Under the pieces are notes generated by a model. It worked only from the letters and a program-made list of their open reading frames with translations. It did no database searches and was not told the origin of the DNA. From Rhipicephalus microplus (Eukaryota; Arthropoda; Arachnida; Ixodida; Ixodidae), in assembly GCF_043290135.1 (NCBI RefSeq), contig NC_134703.1, positions 126,426,005 to 126,490,004 on the forward strand: 64,000 bases of DNA, in the 5' to 3' direction. The position numbers were made by a program, and so were the translations under genes. Below, in pieces: positions 1 to 14,292 of this stretch (positions are counted from its first letter, which is position 1; each line of letters opens with the position of its first letter).

Positions 1-265
1 CAGATCACAAGTATACTCGTTCACTAGGCACGAGTTTGGTGTTCCCTCAAGTGTTGCTGATGAGTGACTGTACACTGTCGTTGGAAATGCATATGGCTGC
101 AAGTAGCGCAAAATAAACAGAAGTTTCTCTCTAAGCATGTATACGTGGCCCCCGTGTTAGGAAATGACAGAGATTGAATAAACGTGTACAAATCGTGTAT
201 TTAAAGGGAGTAATTCGGTTTTACAGGCGTAATTCGATCATCTATACTCGTTGGCAACAATACAA
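1..265. other. Unassigned sequence
   Basis: AT-leaning, non-repetitive sequence. I see no coding region, RNA gene or recognisable repeat here. Confidence 0.5.
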
Positions 266-270
266 CAATT

Positions 271-396
271 GTTCGTGATGAAACAGGCGCAAAAATACAT
301 ACACTCAGAGAGGACACAGACAAGCGCTTACTAATCAACTGAAAATTTTATTTCATCTCTGAGTGTGTGTATTTTTGCGCTTGTTTCATCGTGAAC
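271..396. repeat. Foldback (inverted-repeat) element
   Basis: Arms at 271-313 and 354-396 are inverted copies of each other with only a few mismatches over 43 bp; both contain the core GCGCAAAAATAC. The ~40 bp loop contains CAAGCGCTTACTAA. A second foldback at 55,324-55,473 has a similar loop start (CAAGCGCAGACTGAAACT) and a shared ATGAAA motif in its arms, so the two look like one non-coding family. No ORF is expected. The exact insertion boundaries are not visible. Confidence 0.7.
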
Positions 397-405
397 CTTC
401 ACCAA

Positions 406-880
406 CACGCCGGACTGGCAGTCGTCCTAAATACAACAATCGCAAACGCCTGTATGCACGCAACAGCGTGCTTGGTGAAGTATATACGCCGGCGTGTTCC
501 CGCAATACTCGGCTGTCATGGATGCAAAGCGCCGCAGACGGGCCGTCCGCTTTGTGCCGACGTGCGAATGGACGGCAGCGGCTCAGGGGCGACGCATATG
601 TACGAAAGCGCGCGGAGAAAGTAGCGACCCGGCGCCGATTCGTATGATCGATGGTGCGATTGCTCGCGCGATTCGATCCACCTTCGGCGCGAGTCGCCAC
701 GGTTGCCAGCGCGCTGTGAAAACGCTCGGCGGTGGGCCCAGTGTTGCCCGCCTCGCCGCAGCACGCGTTGTAACTGGGCCGGTGGCCCCGCCGCTGCTCA
801 GCGTCCGACGTGACGTCACAGACCGTTAGGCGGCTGTCAACGGCTGACGAGTAAGTTGGTGGAACGCATAGCGGAGAGTG
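406..880. other. GC/CpG-rich segment, possible promoter or 5' exon
   Basis: Base composition changes sharply from the AT-rich surroundings to a CpG-dense stretch. It contains a perfect cAMP-response-element palindrome (TGACGTCA, 811-818) and a splice-donor-like GAGTAAGT at about 849. These are the looks of a promoter or first exon, but the short open frames here have no recognisable domain and overlap in several frames. Chance composition is an equal alternative. Confidence 0.25.
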
Positions 881-925
881 GGTGGGCTCTGTGTATTCGT
901 ACGGAACTCTCCCGTATATGATTGC

Positions 926-977
926 TATATGTGCGGGTTTAACGTCCCAAAACCACCATATGATTACGAGAGACGCT
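926..977 (-). repeat. Fragment of tRNA-derived SINE (3' part)
   Basis: The sequence reads GGGTTTAACGTCCCAAAACC and then the CCATATGATTA motif, the 3' segment of the SINE family seen complete at 59,487-59,726, in reverse orientation. The tRNA-like head is missing. Confidence 0.7.
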
Positions 978-2262
978 ACTCTCCCGCATAACGTGCCACG
1001 TTGGGATTTTAGGGTTACATCTGTAGTTACACCAAACTCCTCTCCCCTACCCCTACTTTTTATTTTTTGCTGATTGTTGAGACGAAAATATTGACGCGCT
1101 GAATCAGTTTAGTGAGATGAATGATTATATGAAATATCTACTGATATTATTTTCGCCTAGCTAGGTTAACTCTTTTGGTATACTGCAAAACATTCGTAAT
1201 ACATTTGGTGCATGCATAATATGCGTTATGAATATAATGTTAGGTAGCGTTGTGAGAAAACCCGGTAACAACTGGCCATGCCGTCAGGAATAAAACACTG
1301 AAATAAATTTTCATCACCATTGATGTAGTTGTTATTCATTGCCGTTATTTGTTTCAGGCATTCATTCCCATTTATGTTTTCGTCTGTTTATTATTCACAC
1401 TGCTGTTACGAAACACAAGTTGCTGTATTCAGGTTCTGACGTTATTATTACTAGGAACGCTCTGCCTTGTGCCTGTAGGAACAATTAAGTTCATGAGATT
1501 TATTGATATATCGCCCTATTGCCATTGAGATTGCAAGTACTGACTACCATATATCTCGCTTAGCCTTGAAGAATATATGAAATACGCAAGTGAATGGGAT
1601 AGAAATATCTACGACTAGGCTGTCAGATATAATGAAGGCTTTGCTACGTGATACACTCAGTCATTAAAGCTTTCCGACGCAGAAAAGTTTTGACGCGTAA
1701 TAAAAAAGTTACTGTAAAACCCGACCTTTGTTTAAAGGGCCAGGCTTCGGGTCTAATATGCTGTGCAACGTTAACTGATCGTGGCGAATCATGTCCATTT
1801 TATCTCTGAAACAATTGTCTGTCGTCGCGGCACGCGGGTCATTCAAGAAATATGTGCTTTGTTAATTGTCTCCATGCTGTCACAGTTGCCACAGCAGGTA
1901 CACTCTTTCCTGTAATCTTTTTTTCATTTCCTACCTCTTCCCTATACAAGTATAGCATGCGAGTGGTACATACAGACGCCAGCAAAAACCTGTTTTGCTG
2001 ATAGATAGTCTCTCTCTCTATATATGTAGCTAACTCTAGCTAGTGATCCAGATGCTTTTTGCAATTATTACCTCTGTATTACTTCCGTACTTGAATTAAT
2101 CAAAATCGAATAGATCGAACTTCAATAAAAAGAAACAGTCATTTTAATAAATGACCTTTCAGGCGGGTGCCGGCTATATTGATATTCATTTTCGATACAA
2201 AAAAGAAGTTCCGTAGGATACCGGACTCTCTCTCCCTATCTCTCCCTCCCCCTCTCTCTTTC
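978..2262. other. Unassigned AT-rich sequence
   Basis: No coding region, tRNA or recognised repeat could be supported. There are short pyrimidine runs near 2,000-2,020 and 2,230-2,260 leading into the (TA)n array. Confidence 0.5.
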
Positions 2263-2263
2263 A

Positions 2264-2570
<307 letters not shown>

Positions 2571-2623
2571 TTAATATTGTGTTAAAACACGGAAAAACGA
2601 GCCCTTAGGTATACACATCTTTC

Positions 2624-3740
<1,117 letters not shown>

Positions 3741-4440
3741 TTCGTCACCACCGTGGCGCTTCATTGCTGAGGAGCGCATTGGTGCTGCTGTGGTCGTCGC
3801 AAAAGGACGAGGGATGGAAAGCAGTCCAAAAAAGTGAATACACGAGAAGCATAAATTAATATTACCTTACCTCACCTTACCTTACCAGCGTTAGCATTAA
3901 CACTAAAGCTAATCAAAGGTAAAAAGTGCTGCAGCTGACGATTATACAAGCTCGTGGGTGTGATCGTCATTTGAGGTCTAGGCCCAATGAGACCAGAGTA
4001 CCGCTCGTAGAGTCAATGCTTTGGGAGCATGTTCAAATTGGTTGCAGTGGCCTGAGAGCTATGAGTGGAATATGACGCAATCAAGCGTGCGTTACTCGTG
4101 CATGCCTTACTGTTAAACACCGAGATCGTAGCCCATATATACATATATATGTATATTTGTGTGTGTATGTTGTGCATTTCAACTAAGACAAAAAAATCAC
4201 AATGCCTATTTGTGATAACAAACAACGTTGATGCGTTTTTGAGAAAGAAAGGAACACTTTCACGTCGACCGTTATGCATCAAAACCATGTGTCACTGTAA
4301 CTGATTCTGAATAAGTACACCACTTGGTTCAGCACGATGAGAACTATCGCATCCTGTCACGTGTCATATAGCTCACTTGTGAACTACATCACTACCAACT
4401 GTATAACTACGACATGCAACCGTATGCAGAATAGACGTGT
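3741..4440. other. Unassigned sequence
   Basis: No gene or repeat could be supported. A short run of CCTTA units lies near 3,866-3,887 and a (TA)-rich patch near 4,133-4,155. Confidence 0.5.
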
Positions 4441-4551
4441 TTTCTGAAGTATAGTAGAGTACCAGGCTAGAGCAAGCTATCGCTCAGGCCGACCTCTCTG
4501 CAAATAAACTTCTCTGTAAATAAACTTATCTCTCTCTCTTTCTGAAGTATA
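4441..4551 (+). mobile_element. Extremely 5'-truncated LINE insertion with target-site duplication
   Basis: A 13 bp direct repeat, TTTCTGAAGTATA, lies at 4,441-4,453 and 4,539-4,551. Between the copies are about 85 bp ending in AATAAACTT and a CTCTCTC tail, the style of 3' terminus seen at the LINE end near 13,340. This is the footprint of target-primed reverse transcription that stopped almost at once. The segment TCTCTG(C/T)AAATAAACT is itself duplicated in tandem. Confidence 0.65.
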
Positions 4552-7400
4552 CTATGCTGCTTATCAAAAGAAAGAAAAAAAAAGGGGGGGGGGACGAAAA
4601 CTGTTCATTTGCATTCTGCCGTGAAGGGCTCAGCGTTTGGCGGATCTTTATCAGCCGTGACACTTTTTGGCTTTGCAGCAACCCGCGTGCATATTCTCTC
4701 AACGGTGCCGCGGTCAATTTATTATGCATGACCGAAAGCGCCTTGGCTCAGCGGATTTGTACTTTTTTTTTCGTTCCTATTTTTTCTTACTTCTTTTTTC
4801 ATCTTTCCTTTGAGCAACGTGCTAGACAGTATGAGACCTGCAGCGCCGAGACGATGCAATTAAGGAGGTGATTTTCTCCGCGTGCTTTACACGTTGCATA
4901 ATTTACGGCCCTGGGTACTCCCGTTTACTTCCTTTTTTTTTAAACTACGATTGATGGCCGCATTTTTTTATATTCTTTTTCATCGAGTCCTTCTTTTTAC
5001 AGCATATACATAATCACTTTACGAAGGAGAAAAATCTAGTTTCTTCTATGGCCCCCGTCATGTGCTCTTCATCCCCCCTTTTTAATGAGCGACGCTGATG
5101 ACGGCTTTGTATAGTTGAACACAGTGAGGTAGGTCCTCAACGCCGTGATCAGTATTCTTATCCAATCTTCTTCCCCACCTCAGCCTTCTCGTGAGGCGTA
5201 AATTAATGCCCTCCCAAGAGTGTCCCAGGGTCCGCGTGTATTCTTCGCTATGTGATTCGCAGTACAACCTTGTATCACAAGGGCTTCCAGATCAAGACAG
5301 TCACGCTTATTTCCCATCAGGGTGTATGAAGGGAAAAGAGAAAAAAAATCACGCACTATTTTCTGTCAGGACTTATAAAGTGAAAAGGAACTCCCTACGT
5401 AACTCGCTCGGGTCCCTCTTTAATATTTAATCGACCGCCACCTCCCTTGTCCACTTTATTCTGAACACACATTTTCTTTTGGCGTGCTTCATCTTTCGCA
5501 TGGAGTCGGACGAAAGAGTGAGTGACGCGTTGAGCCTTGAGGACTCTTGTAATATGCAACGGCGGTTCATACATAAGTTACGTGTACAGGGTTCTTGCGC
5601 GCGCTGACTTGGTTAACGAAAAAAATAGTGTATTCGAATTTCTATCGCGTCGAGCAATTATTATACGTCGCGGAGATGGTGCCCGGCGCTGTCAACTGAT
5701 CTAGACAAATTGCGCGTCGCGATATTTTTTTTTTAATTCTATTTTCTCCTTTTCTTTCAACGGCGTGCCGTGACGCTGGACGACTTTACCCGTCCTATCT
5801 CTCTGTTGACAGGCTTTCTTTTTTGCTGTGCACGTTGTTGATGGGAGGGTGCGTCTTTGTTTCACAACCATGTGATGCGCTTCGATTGAGTATATATCGA
5901 GATCACGTGATCTTCATTATTGTTTTTGTCACTCGACGCTCCTGGTATCTGAACTTTCGTTATATGACGCCACGGCAGGCCTTTCACGCGAGTGATGTGA
6001 AATTGGGCACGGAATAATTGACTTTGTCGTGACATATTGCCGGCTTATCTGGACTCTATCAGTGATGTGCTTTTTGCTCATTCGGCTTGTTGCTATGGGC
6101 TTATCTTGCCCATTGTATATTAGTGACGTTATCATTTGAGGCATGCTTGGTTATTCGATATCTAGTGCATATACAGGTAGTCTGAAATATCACGTACCAC
6201 TATTTAAAGTTGAAGTGACATCGTCACGCGAAGCACACTTATAGCGCGTATTGGTTCCATTATACTGCAGTAGCCACTACTATTATTTCCTTTAATGAGG
6301 TTTAGTCAATTAGTCCTAATTACGTTACTAACTCGACAAGCACTCAGTCAGTGAGATGCTAATGAGGCACGCTGAGATGACATCCCATGATGGCATTTTC
6401 TGCAACGTACTAATTGCGTGCTCGTTTTTCCCGGCTTATGAAAAAAGCATGCGAATCATGAAAAATAACGTATGACTAGACTATGCTCCTTCAAGCAACA
6501 TTTAGTTGCATAGTTTTCACTTGCTACCTCACAGTAATTCTGTTCGAGGGCGTTGTTGCCTGATGTGCGCTGCAGTTCAATCACGAGTCATTTTAGAGAT
6601 TTCGCATGCTTTCTTTATTAGCCGAAAATAAACAAAAAAAAGAAAGCCTGCACGCGCCTTGTTGAAAATAGCTCAGTTAGATGTCATTTGAACATGCCTG
6701 TACACATGCCTCATTGACATTTTAATGATTAGGTGAGCGTTTGTAAAGTTGAAAACACAATTAGAACTACTTAACTAAACCTTAATAATGAAAAAAAAAT
6801 GGTAGTGATTTTTAAAGCGTACTGTGTACAATATACAGAGGGTGTGCTTCGCAATATTCTTCGCAATATTGACGCATGTAGTAAACTATTAAACTAGATG
6901 TTAACAAGATATAATTTGTATACATGTGGTCAAGCATATATCTATGTAGATTAAATGAAATGTGTTATCCAAAACAGTGGTATAGGTGTTTTTTTCTGTA
7001 ATAAACATTAGAGTGTAACTATGAAAATTATCATATTACCATAAAGAAAGAAAATCTTGGTTCACGTGGTTCAAACAAGGTGGCGGGGTTAAAGATATCG
7101 GGGGTTTACCACACATTTGAGTGAAACTTGTTTGACGTGCCAATACCACAATAAGATTGCGAGACACGGCTTAGGGGCGACTGCACTTTAATTATCAGAA
7201 GCTGGTGATATTGCAGCATGCAGGTCCATCTAGTACAAGGCTATCTTTCACGTTCCGCGCCCTTCGAAATGCGTATTTAGCAGCACAACGTCATTGCAGC
7301 TGTAAGCCACCGGTTGCATCCACACAAGTTAAAACCGACGTCAAATGAACGGCAGCAAAGTGCAGGCAGAATGAGCAAGCGCCTGACATAATGAAGGTAT
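4552..7400. other. Unassigned AT-rich sequence
   Basis: About 2.8 kb with no supportable gene, RNA or classified repeat. It has several homopolymer A/T runs and a G9 run near 4,584. The short open frames are isolated and lack recognisable domains. Confidence 0.5.
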
Positions 7401-8500
7401 ACCGATGTAAAGGCCAATGAGAGTACGGCTAGCTGGGCATGGAACCGCTCCTGCGTCGGGCCGCGCCAGTCGGAGGGAGACGGAAGGAAGGACCTTGTCA
7501 AACGCGGGAAGGTCGACGAGATGCAGCCGAGCCTGGGTTACATGCCCAAGAAGCCCACGTCTCTCGTCACCCCGCTGGCAGCATCGGGGCCTCACACTGG
7601 GCAAGGGGCGGCGAATGAGCTGTTGTTCTTCCCCACCCAGTCGCCTTGTCGTGGCGGGTCCGCCCCCCCTTCCTGTCACATCGGTCGAAGGAGCCGGAGT
7701 CCCGGAGCGGCGGGACCTACAAGCTCAAAAGCACCCCCGACAGTTTGCCACGCAGCCGCGAAAAGCAGCGTTCTCTCCCGCGCCTGAACCCCGCGCGGCG
7801 CCCCCATCACCTCTCCCCTCCTTGCCCTCTCACTCTTTCTCGGCTTTTAAGACCGCGTCACACGTTTCCTGCGCCACCCCCTCTTTCCACTTTTCCTCCT
7901 ACCCCAACCCTACAAGATTCAGCCCGCCGTGCTGTCATCCCCCTCTCCTCCACCATTCACCCCCGGAGTCGCGGCCCCCGCGGCCTCCACACTCGGTGCC
8001 ACGGGCTCGCCCCATCTGTTGTCTTCCTTTCATGCCGGCCGCGTTCTCTGGATGTTGTCTGGCTCGCTCTTTCTCTCTCATACAACTCACTTCTTTCTCT
8101 CGCTCCATATCCGTGCTTACAGTTCTAACGTATGCATTTTTTTTGTTAGTTGAGTTCTTCGTCCAACTTCTCCTTTTTTTGTTTTACGGAACCCTGGGTT
8201 TTTTTTTTTTTTTCGACGTGGCTGCGTTCTTTCGCCGAAGAAGAGCACCCCCAAAAACACGCCGATTGGTGCCGGGTCTCGGCTGCTGCCCTCCCACCCT
8301 GTCATCCCGCCTGCACGTTTTACTGCGAGGAGCTGAAACCCGCTAGACAGGCGAAATAGAAGCTTCCCGCAGGCTGCGCAACAAGGGGAGAAAGAGAAGA
8401 GTAGACGTAAAGCAGGGGACGACTGCGGTTCGCCCGTTGAAATGCGCGCCTTTCATTACGAGCAACACGCCATCTATCGCCTCTTGCCCTCCCGGCCGTT
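7401..8500. other. GC- and pyrimidine-rich segment
   Basis: The + strand is rich in C and T. It contains an open frame (7,417-8,346, 309 codons) whose product is Pro/Ser/Arg-rich, then Phe-rich, with no known domain. The same stretch is open in other frames, so the open frame is best explained by base composition. It could be a 5' untranslated or promoter region. Confidence 0.25.
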
Positions 8501-11500
8501 CACGCAATGAAAAAGACTCAGTATGTCACGCGTGGGCGTGTGCGTCGTCGCTTGTCAGTCAAGAAGCAAGGCTAATGTGAATGCGAGATCGCGAGCATAA
8601 TGTGCGTTGTAAAAGCGAAGCTGTACTCGATCGAACCTTTCATGTCCAGTGTCCGTCGCGGATCGTAGTGGAATTTACCCACGCAAAGCGAGATTTGCCC
8701 ACACAACATCCGCACTTTGTGTGAGCATTAGCCACACGAGGTGAGTAAATCCCACTAAGGGGATATGTGCCACTCCTCCCGCCGCTCCCTCCACTCATGG
8801 CGCTCGCAACTCACCGCTACGCCACTCATCCTACTTCGGCGACCCACTTCGTTCCTTTCGATTCTACTTCATTCCCACATCATGCCACTCCATTTTACTT
8901 ACTTCAACCCCAGGGCTTGGCACGAGCTTCGCTTTCTTCATCAATGTCCGCCAAACGTAGCTGGAGAAATTTTAGTTCCCTACAGTACTCAGTACTTTCC
9001 TGCTTTCGTCAGTATACCGTACCGACAACAAACATAATGAAGCCGAGGTTTAAACTCCTGGAATCGGCACGCTTGCTCTCAAATAGTGCATAATTAAGCT
9101 TAGAAGTACAGAAAGTTGAGCTTGTTGTCATTCAAAAGAGGGTGGCCGTGCGAACACAGAGAATTCTTTGATCAGCACGCCGGAGATGTTATTCCTCATG
9201 GTTCATCGCTATAGGCTTGCACAGTAGAAAACGACATAATATAAGCGCCGACTGTCAGCTGAAAGGGTGCTCAATGGTGCAATATAAGGTATAGACACAA
9301 CGCATTTCTGAGCATGCGCAGAGAAATTGTGTGTCCAGCCTCTTTGACACCATTTTCAAATTGATGGTTGATGTTTGGATTTCGTTGTCTCCTCCAGTTT
9401 TCGTGTTTTCGTTGCTACGTTCTTTCGTAATGTGTGCGCGGATGGCTGTTGGTGACGTTGCTTCGTGTATATAATCATCAGCAACTTTTAATGTACGCTC
9501 TTTTAATGGAGCGTTCTCATTCTTTCTCTTTTTAATAGCCGGTCTTTCACCTTCTATGTTTTTTCTATCAAATTTTTTTATCTCTCTCCCTCTCTCTCTC
9601 TCTGCACTCGTTCGTTCACTGATCAGTGTATTGCTTCCCACACCCGACGAATCGGCCCACGTGTTCTGGAAGCGAAGTTGACGATGAAGAATAGGATAAT
9701 TAAGGGAGGGTGTGCAAGTTTATGATTATGATAGTTTTCAGGCCATGTCACATGGCATAACAAAAAGCTTGACACTGCTATGAAAAAAGAAAAATAAGAC
9801 TTATATAAGTATTAACTCGTTTACTCACGTTTATGAGGCTTCTTGCCTTATACCATGTATTTTACGTCGAATGCCTATGCTCATTATAATACCAGTGTGC
9901 ACTTCCGAGCTTATTGGACAGGCTCCACGCCCAAGCAACTGAGGTGGGAACTAGGCTTTGACTTATTACAGCAAAGGGTAAGGCTTGCATAGCACGTAAT
10001 GAAAGAAGACTAAACCGACAGACTAGAAAGTACATTTATCCTGCCCTTAAAAAAAATCATCGTGACAAGGAAGAAAAAAAATGGTGGGGTACAGATGACG
10101 TCAACGTTTCTATATATCGAGCACTAAATGGAGTGGGTTATTAGAGGGAACCGTTTTAGGAAGAAGGGGGTGAAGGAAGGGGGGGGGGGTGTTCAGGATG
10201 CTGAGCACATCGCACGTCGTTGTCCATATATAGAGCAGCCATATATGCGCGCTTACAACGAGCCTTTTCTTATCCCTAGCGGAACTGGCGTCTTCTTTTG
10301 AAGAAGCCATTTTATTATCATGTAAACGTGGGCCGAACCTCGTATGTGTACACGCAAGCATGACCCAGGAGCTTCTTTTTTTGCGAAAGAAAAAGAGTGA
10401 GAGAGAGACAAAAAAAAAGATGAAGAAGATAAATGTGAAACGCTCACAATAAAGGGGCACATTGTAGGTCGGGTTCTCCCTTTTCAAACGAGCAGTTTAT
10501 GCGGCAGAGAGTCTGCACACAAGCAACAAAAAAGTCGTCGTCGCACGCATGTATCTTTATGGGTCTCCGGAGTCCATTATCCCGCATGTTCTACGTCGCG
10601 ACAAAAACATCCTATTATGGTAGTATATTCGACGAGCTTCATGCAGTGTACATCGATGCAGTATTTTACTTCTTTCCTTTGTGCATACCTCCAGTTGTCG
10701 ACGGAAGTTTTCTTTTTTTTTTCAAGACAACTGTTGGAGCGCGCTCGCGGAGAAAATATATGGCGAGTTCCGCCCGCCATTGAAGAACAGTATACGCTCA
10801 CAGCGCGATTGTGCACGGCCTGGACAAATATGACTCGCGCCTGCATGCAGCGCCCGTTGTAAACGCCAAGAAGTCAAACAGCGCAAACGGCTTGTTCGTT
10901 GCGGGATCCCATCTGCGACTTTAGGTTAGGAAGGAGCGTACAGTGGTCGCTCACGCTTGCTCGCTATTCCGGGACAACAATGGGCCAACGACGAAGGACA
11001 TCTTACCGCCATTAGCGACGCGCTTTCTGCGGCCGCTTTTTCTCGCCGGTTGGGCGAGTATAAGGATACACGGCTTTTCATTGTGCAGGCTGCGGGCTAA
11101 ACTGTTTGTTAACGGAGCGTAACGCTATACGCGCGTGGATGTCCTGAGTGTTCATTAATCACTCGCCACGGCACGGTGTGTGCGATGCTTGCCTGTACGT
11201 GCATACCTGCCGAGGATGGCAGGTCGTGAAGCGACACCTGTTGCACGTATAGGGGGCAGGAAAAGCGAAGTTGTGTGCATCTACAGTGAAAGGCGGGCAA
11301 ATAATGTAGGCTGGGTGGATAAGGCACGAACAATTGACGCGAGGTTTCTGCTTGGCTTGTTGTCGGATACGCTTGGATTTTATAGTGGATTACCGATGAT
11401 GTAATTTTCTTGGTTCCTTAAATGTCTGTGTTGGTACATCAGTGCTTTCGATGAAGGAGTCCTTGAAAGAGGGAAAAAAATTCGTATACGAATACACGGT

Positions 11501-11982
11501 GTTTACCTGGCCCATTTTGTGCGCATCACTAGCCATTTACGAGAAGCGTTACAATGGACTATACATAAATGCGTGTTATCATAAATTTAAATCATGAAAA
11601 GAAATTGTGAACACGGGGTAACGCTGGAACCAATGTTACGACAAGTGGACTTTTCTGCAAGGGCGGTACTCTTCCGCAGAAGTTATCCTAATAAATTGTA
11701 GTAAATCTTACCACAATTAACAGTAATTTTGAAGTAAGCGATTATCTATTTACAGTACAATAAGGCGCACTCTATGAATCTTCCTAAACCGAATTAAATG
11801 ACCCACTCAAGTTACATGCGATGGTTATAAGCTGGTAGCGGGCCATGCTGCAAAATTATTTTATATGGAACGTAAAGTAAAAAAAAAAGCTGAATTTACC
11901 ATTAGATCAATGTTTGTTGTCTCTTCCTCACTAATAGTCGCGCCAGCAAGTGAAGACGCTGTGTCGTAAAGGGCCATAGATC
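8501..11982. other. Unassigned sequence; weak promoter-like site near 11,060
   Basis: No gene could be supported in this 3.5 kb. Features noted: a G-rich run near 10,180, a CRE-like TGACGTCA at 10,096-10,103, and a TATAAG at about 11,059 about 25 bp before TTTTCATTGTG, which resembles a TATA/initiator pair downstream of GC-rich sequence. None has supporting coding sequence nearby. Confidence 0.4.
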
Positions 11983-12093
11983 TTTCTTTCTTTCTCTCTT
12001 TCTTTCTTTCTTCTTTCTCTCCTTCCTTCTTTTTTTCTTTCTTTCTCTCCTTCCTTCTTTCTTTCTTTCTTTCTTTCTTTATTTATTTATTTA
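11983..12093. repeat. Imperfect (TTTC)n / (TTTA)n microsatellite
   Basis: Pyrimidine tetranucleotide repeats, interrupted by TCCT units and ending in TTTATTTATTTA. Confidence 0.9.
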
Positions 12094-12899
12094 TTTCTGT
12101 GTGATTTCCAATATTTGAGACGTGCATTTTAATTTGGAGCCTCGATTTCGGCGAAGTTGGCGAGGACTGGCTCCGTGGTTTCTGCGAAAGGGCGACTATT
12201 CTCGACGTTCGCAGGTCTGTGCCAACAATCGCTCGCATAGTCCAAGTCTTACGTCTTCATTTTTCTTTCCACGTTGCGCAAACATGTATAGCACACCACG
12301 CGTGACGCATCTGCGATGTGATACACCGACGCTCAGGCTCGAGGTCTAAATTACACGCAATGAAAACCGAGGTACGCGGGTATACAAGTCGACACGGTCG
12401 CGGTTGTCTTGTCTGTATTTTGTCTCTCAGTGCATTACGTACCGTTGACGGCTATCAGGGACGCGAGGTTTAATAAAGTTTCTCCTTTCTTTAAATAAAA
12501 AACAGCTACAGTCACAAGCTCCCAGAGGGTGCGGTTAAAGCCTCCGCCATGTTAAAATGACTTAAATTAATCTTGATTTCACCTTTCTGCGCTCAAAGTT
12601 TAGCTCAATTGTCTCATCTCCTTAGCCGTGGAGCTGTTGATGTCATCCGTTCGTCGTATTAGGCAAATAGAAAACTATCTTCATCATCGTCCTCTTCATG
12701 AGCCGGCTAGTGCTATTTTCTTCCCCAGCTTCGTCTGCTGCTTCGCTCACAGAACACGTGCGCTGAATTTTCAGAAGTTAGGTGCAATGCATATGATATA
12801 TGTTAGAAAATAAGCACAGTGAGGAATAAATAGACAGTAAAAAAAGGTTGATGGAAAAATAAATCAGGTACAGATGAATCCTTCACGAAAAAACAATTC
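12094..12899. other. Unassigned sequence
   Basis: No gene or classified repeat could be supported. Short open frames without domains are present. Confidence 0.45.
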
Positions 12900-13352
12900 T
12901 ACAAACTGGAGCAACGTGTGTACCCTCCACCCCATCCAAAACTAACCAAAGAAGAAAGCGCGATTTTCAGACGCCTGCAAAGCAACACTTACATACATGG
13001 CATATTAATGCACTGCCTATAGATATACCCAACGACACATGGCTACATGTGCCCGCTCTGCAGCGTACCAGGCACCCTGGCACACTGGCTCTTGGAATGC
13101 CAGGGCCATGCTAACCACGACATGCAATTGGAGCGGGACCAAGCCCCAAGAATGAACGACGACCACCCAATAGAAACGTGGGAGGCCAAGCTCGTCCTCG
13201 AGGACCTGGAAGACCAGCGACAATTCGTCACCAGGGCCAAGAGTGCAGTCGAAGCCAGAGGGTTCCTGGACTAGAGAACCCTCCCACCTTAAGGTGACAC
13301 CGGGCATCGTTCGGAACACTGTTTCTAAATAAGCGTTTATTTCTCTCTCTCG
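12900..13352 (+). pseudogene. 3' end of a non-LTR retrotransposon ORF2
   Basis: From about 13,047 the + strand encodes CPLCSVPGTLAHWLLECQG, the Cys/His motif typical of the C-terminus of arthropod LINE ORF2 proteins (RLQSNTYIHG is encoded just upstream). The frame runs to a stop at 13,272-13,274. The 3' region ends with AATAAGCGTTTATT and a CTCTCTC tail, as tick LINEs often do. Everything upstream (endonuclease, reverse transcriptase) is missing, so this is a dead, 5'-truncated copy. It belongs to a different subfamily from the 15-20 kb element, whose C-terminal motif differs. Confidence 0.7.
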
Positions 13353-13440
13353 ATGAGGTGGGATTCGCACCCGCGTATACCCACGAATGCAAGGCGAACA
13401 TCGCACCCACTCGGCACGCCAGGAGGACGTAACATACTCT
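13353..13440 (-). repeat. tRNA-like remnant
   Basis: On the reverse strand the sequence contains GTGCCGAGTGGG, an A-box-like stretch, followed about 40 bases later by GGGTGCGAATCCCACC, a B-box/T-arm-like stretch with complementary sides. The fold is imperfect and the sequence abuts LINE 3' sequence, so a decayed tRNA-derived repeat is more likely than a working tRNA gene. Confidence 0.3.
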
Positions 13441-14018
13441 TCTAAGGTATAAGCATATCAAAGGGTGGGAAGGAGAAGTGCGGGTTAAAATAAGAAATGG
13501 GATGATATGAAGGGGGAAGAATGCAGCGAGAGACTATAGCATAGCCCATAAATAAGAGAGAGAAAAAGTTTGGCAGATCTCACGTATACTTGGTAGTCGC
13601 TGTTGTGCGAAGTATGCACATGCAAGTTGGCTGCGTTGTGATTTTTTTATTGAGCGAAACGTTACTAATTTGCGCTAACGATGTGTACAAATTCACGCAC
13701 TGTCATACGGTAAAAGCCGCATATGTTTTATATCACTAGTTGTTTACAGTTGCGCAACGATGCCAACATCAAAATGGGTATTAGCAACAACAGAAGCGGT
13801 AAGCTGGTATGAAGAGCTGCTGCTCACAAGGATCGTAGCGTTGGACACTGCTACATAAAAAAACTGAAGCGGATGACACGGACTACAATTGATGTTAACC
13901 CGAAGTGACGGCTCTATCGCAGGAGTACATACGAACTGTTCATAAAATTGGAAAGCCTGCAGTGCAACCACACTTGGAGTTTCAAGAACATTAGGGTCTA
14001 TTTGAAAGGTATAGTTCC

Positions 14019-14092
14019 GAGACCTGGCGTGGCTATATGTGGCAGAATACTTGATTGCCGCGCAGAATGCTAGGGGTCGATTCCTGCTGGGA
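14019..14092 (+). other. tRNA-like segment inside the 0.95 kb element
   Basis: The segment begins GAGACCTGGCG and carries a degenerate A box (GTGGCTATATGTGG) and a B-box-like GGTCGATTCC. The corresponding part of copy B (reverse strand, 49,261-49,333) has a better A box (TAGCTCTGTGG) and an exact GGTTCGATTCC B box, with ends ACCTGG/CCAGGT that can pair like an acceptor stem. It sits mid-element rather than at the 5' end as in a normal SINE. Confidence 0.55.
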
Positions 14093-14260
14093 CAAACACA
14101 CCTGTTCTTTGCATTCGTCCGGTCAATTGTCCGTTTTTTCTTAACGCTGCAGCGTTAAAATTACCGATATCTGTTCTGGCCGTTCCTAGGTAGATATAAA
14201 CTGTCAAACACCTGTGACACACATGTGTTTCACCACCTGTGTACACATACCCACCCCCAG

Positions 14261-14292
14261 GGGCACATATATCCGCCCCAGGGTATGTGCCA
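14261..14292. repeat. Hairpin motif of the 0.95 kb element
   Basis: GGCACATA and TATGTGCC arms enclose a GC-rich centre. The same hairpin recurs at 45,211-45,238, 49,082-49,109 and, outside this element, at 53,431-53,463. Confidence 0.7.

Noticed and set aside
7417..8346. 309-codon open frame
   Set aside because: Pro/Ser/Arg-rich then Phe-rich, no domain, with several other overlapping frames also open in the same pyrimidine-rich stretch. Composition explains it better than coding.
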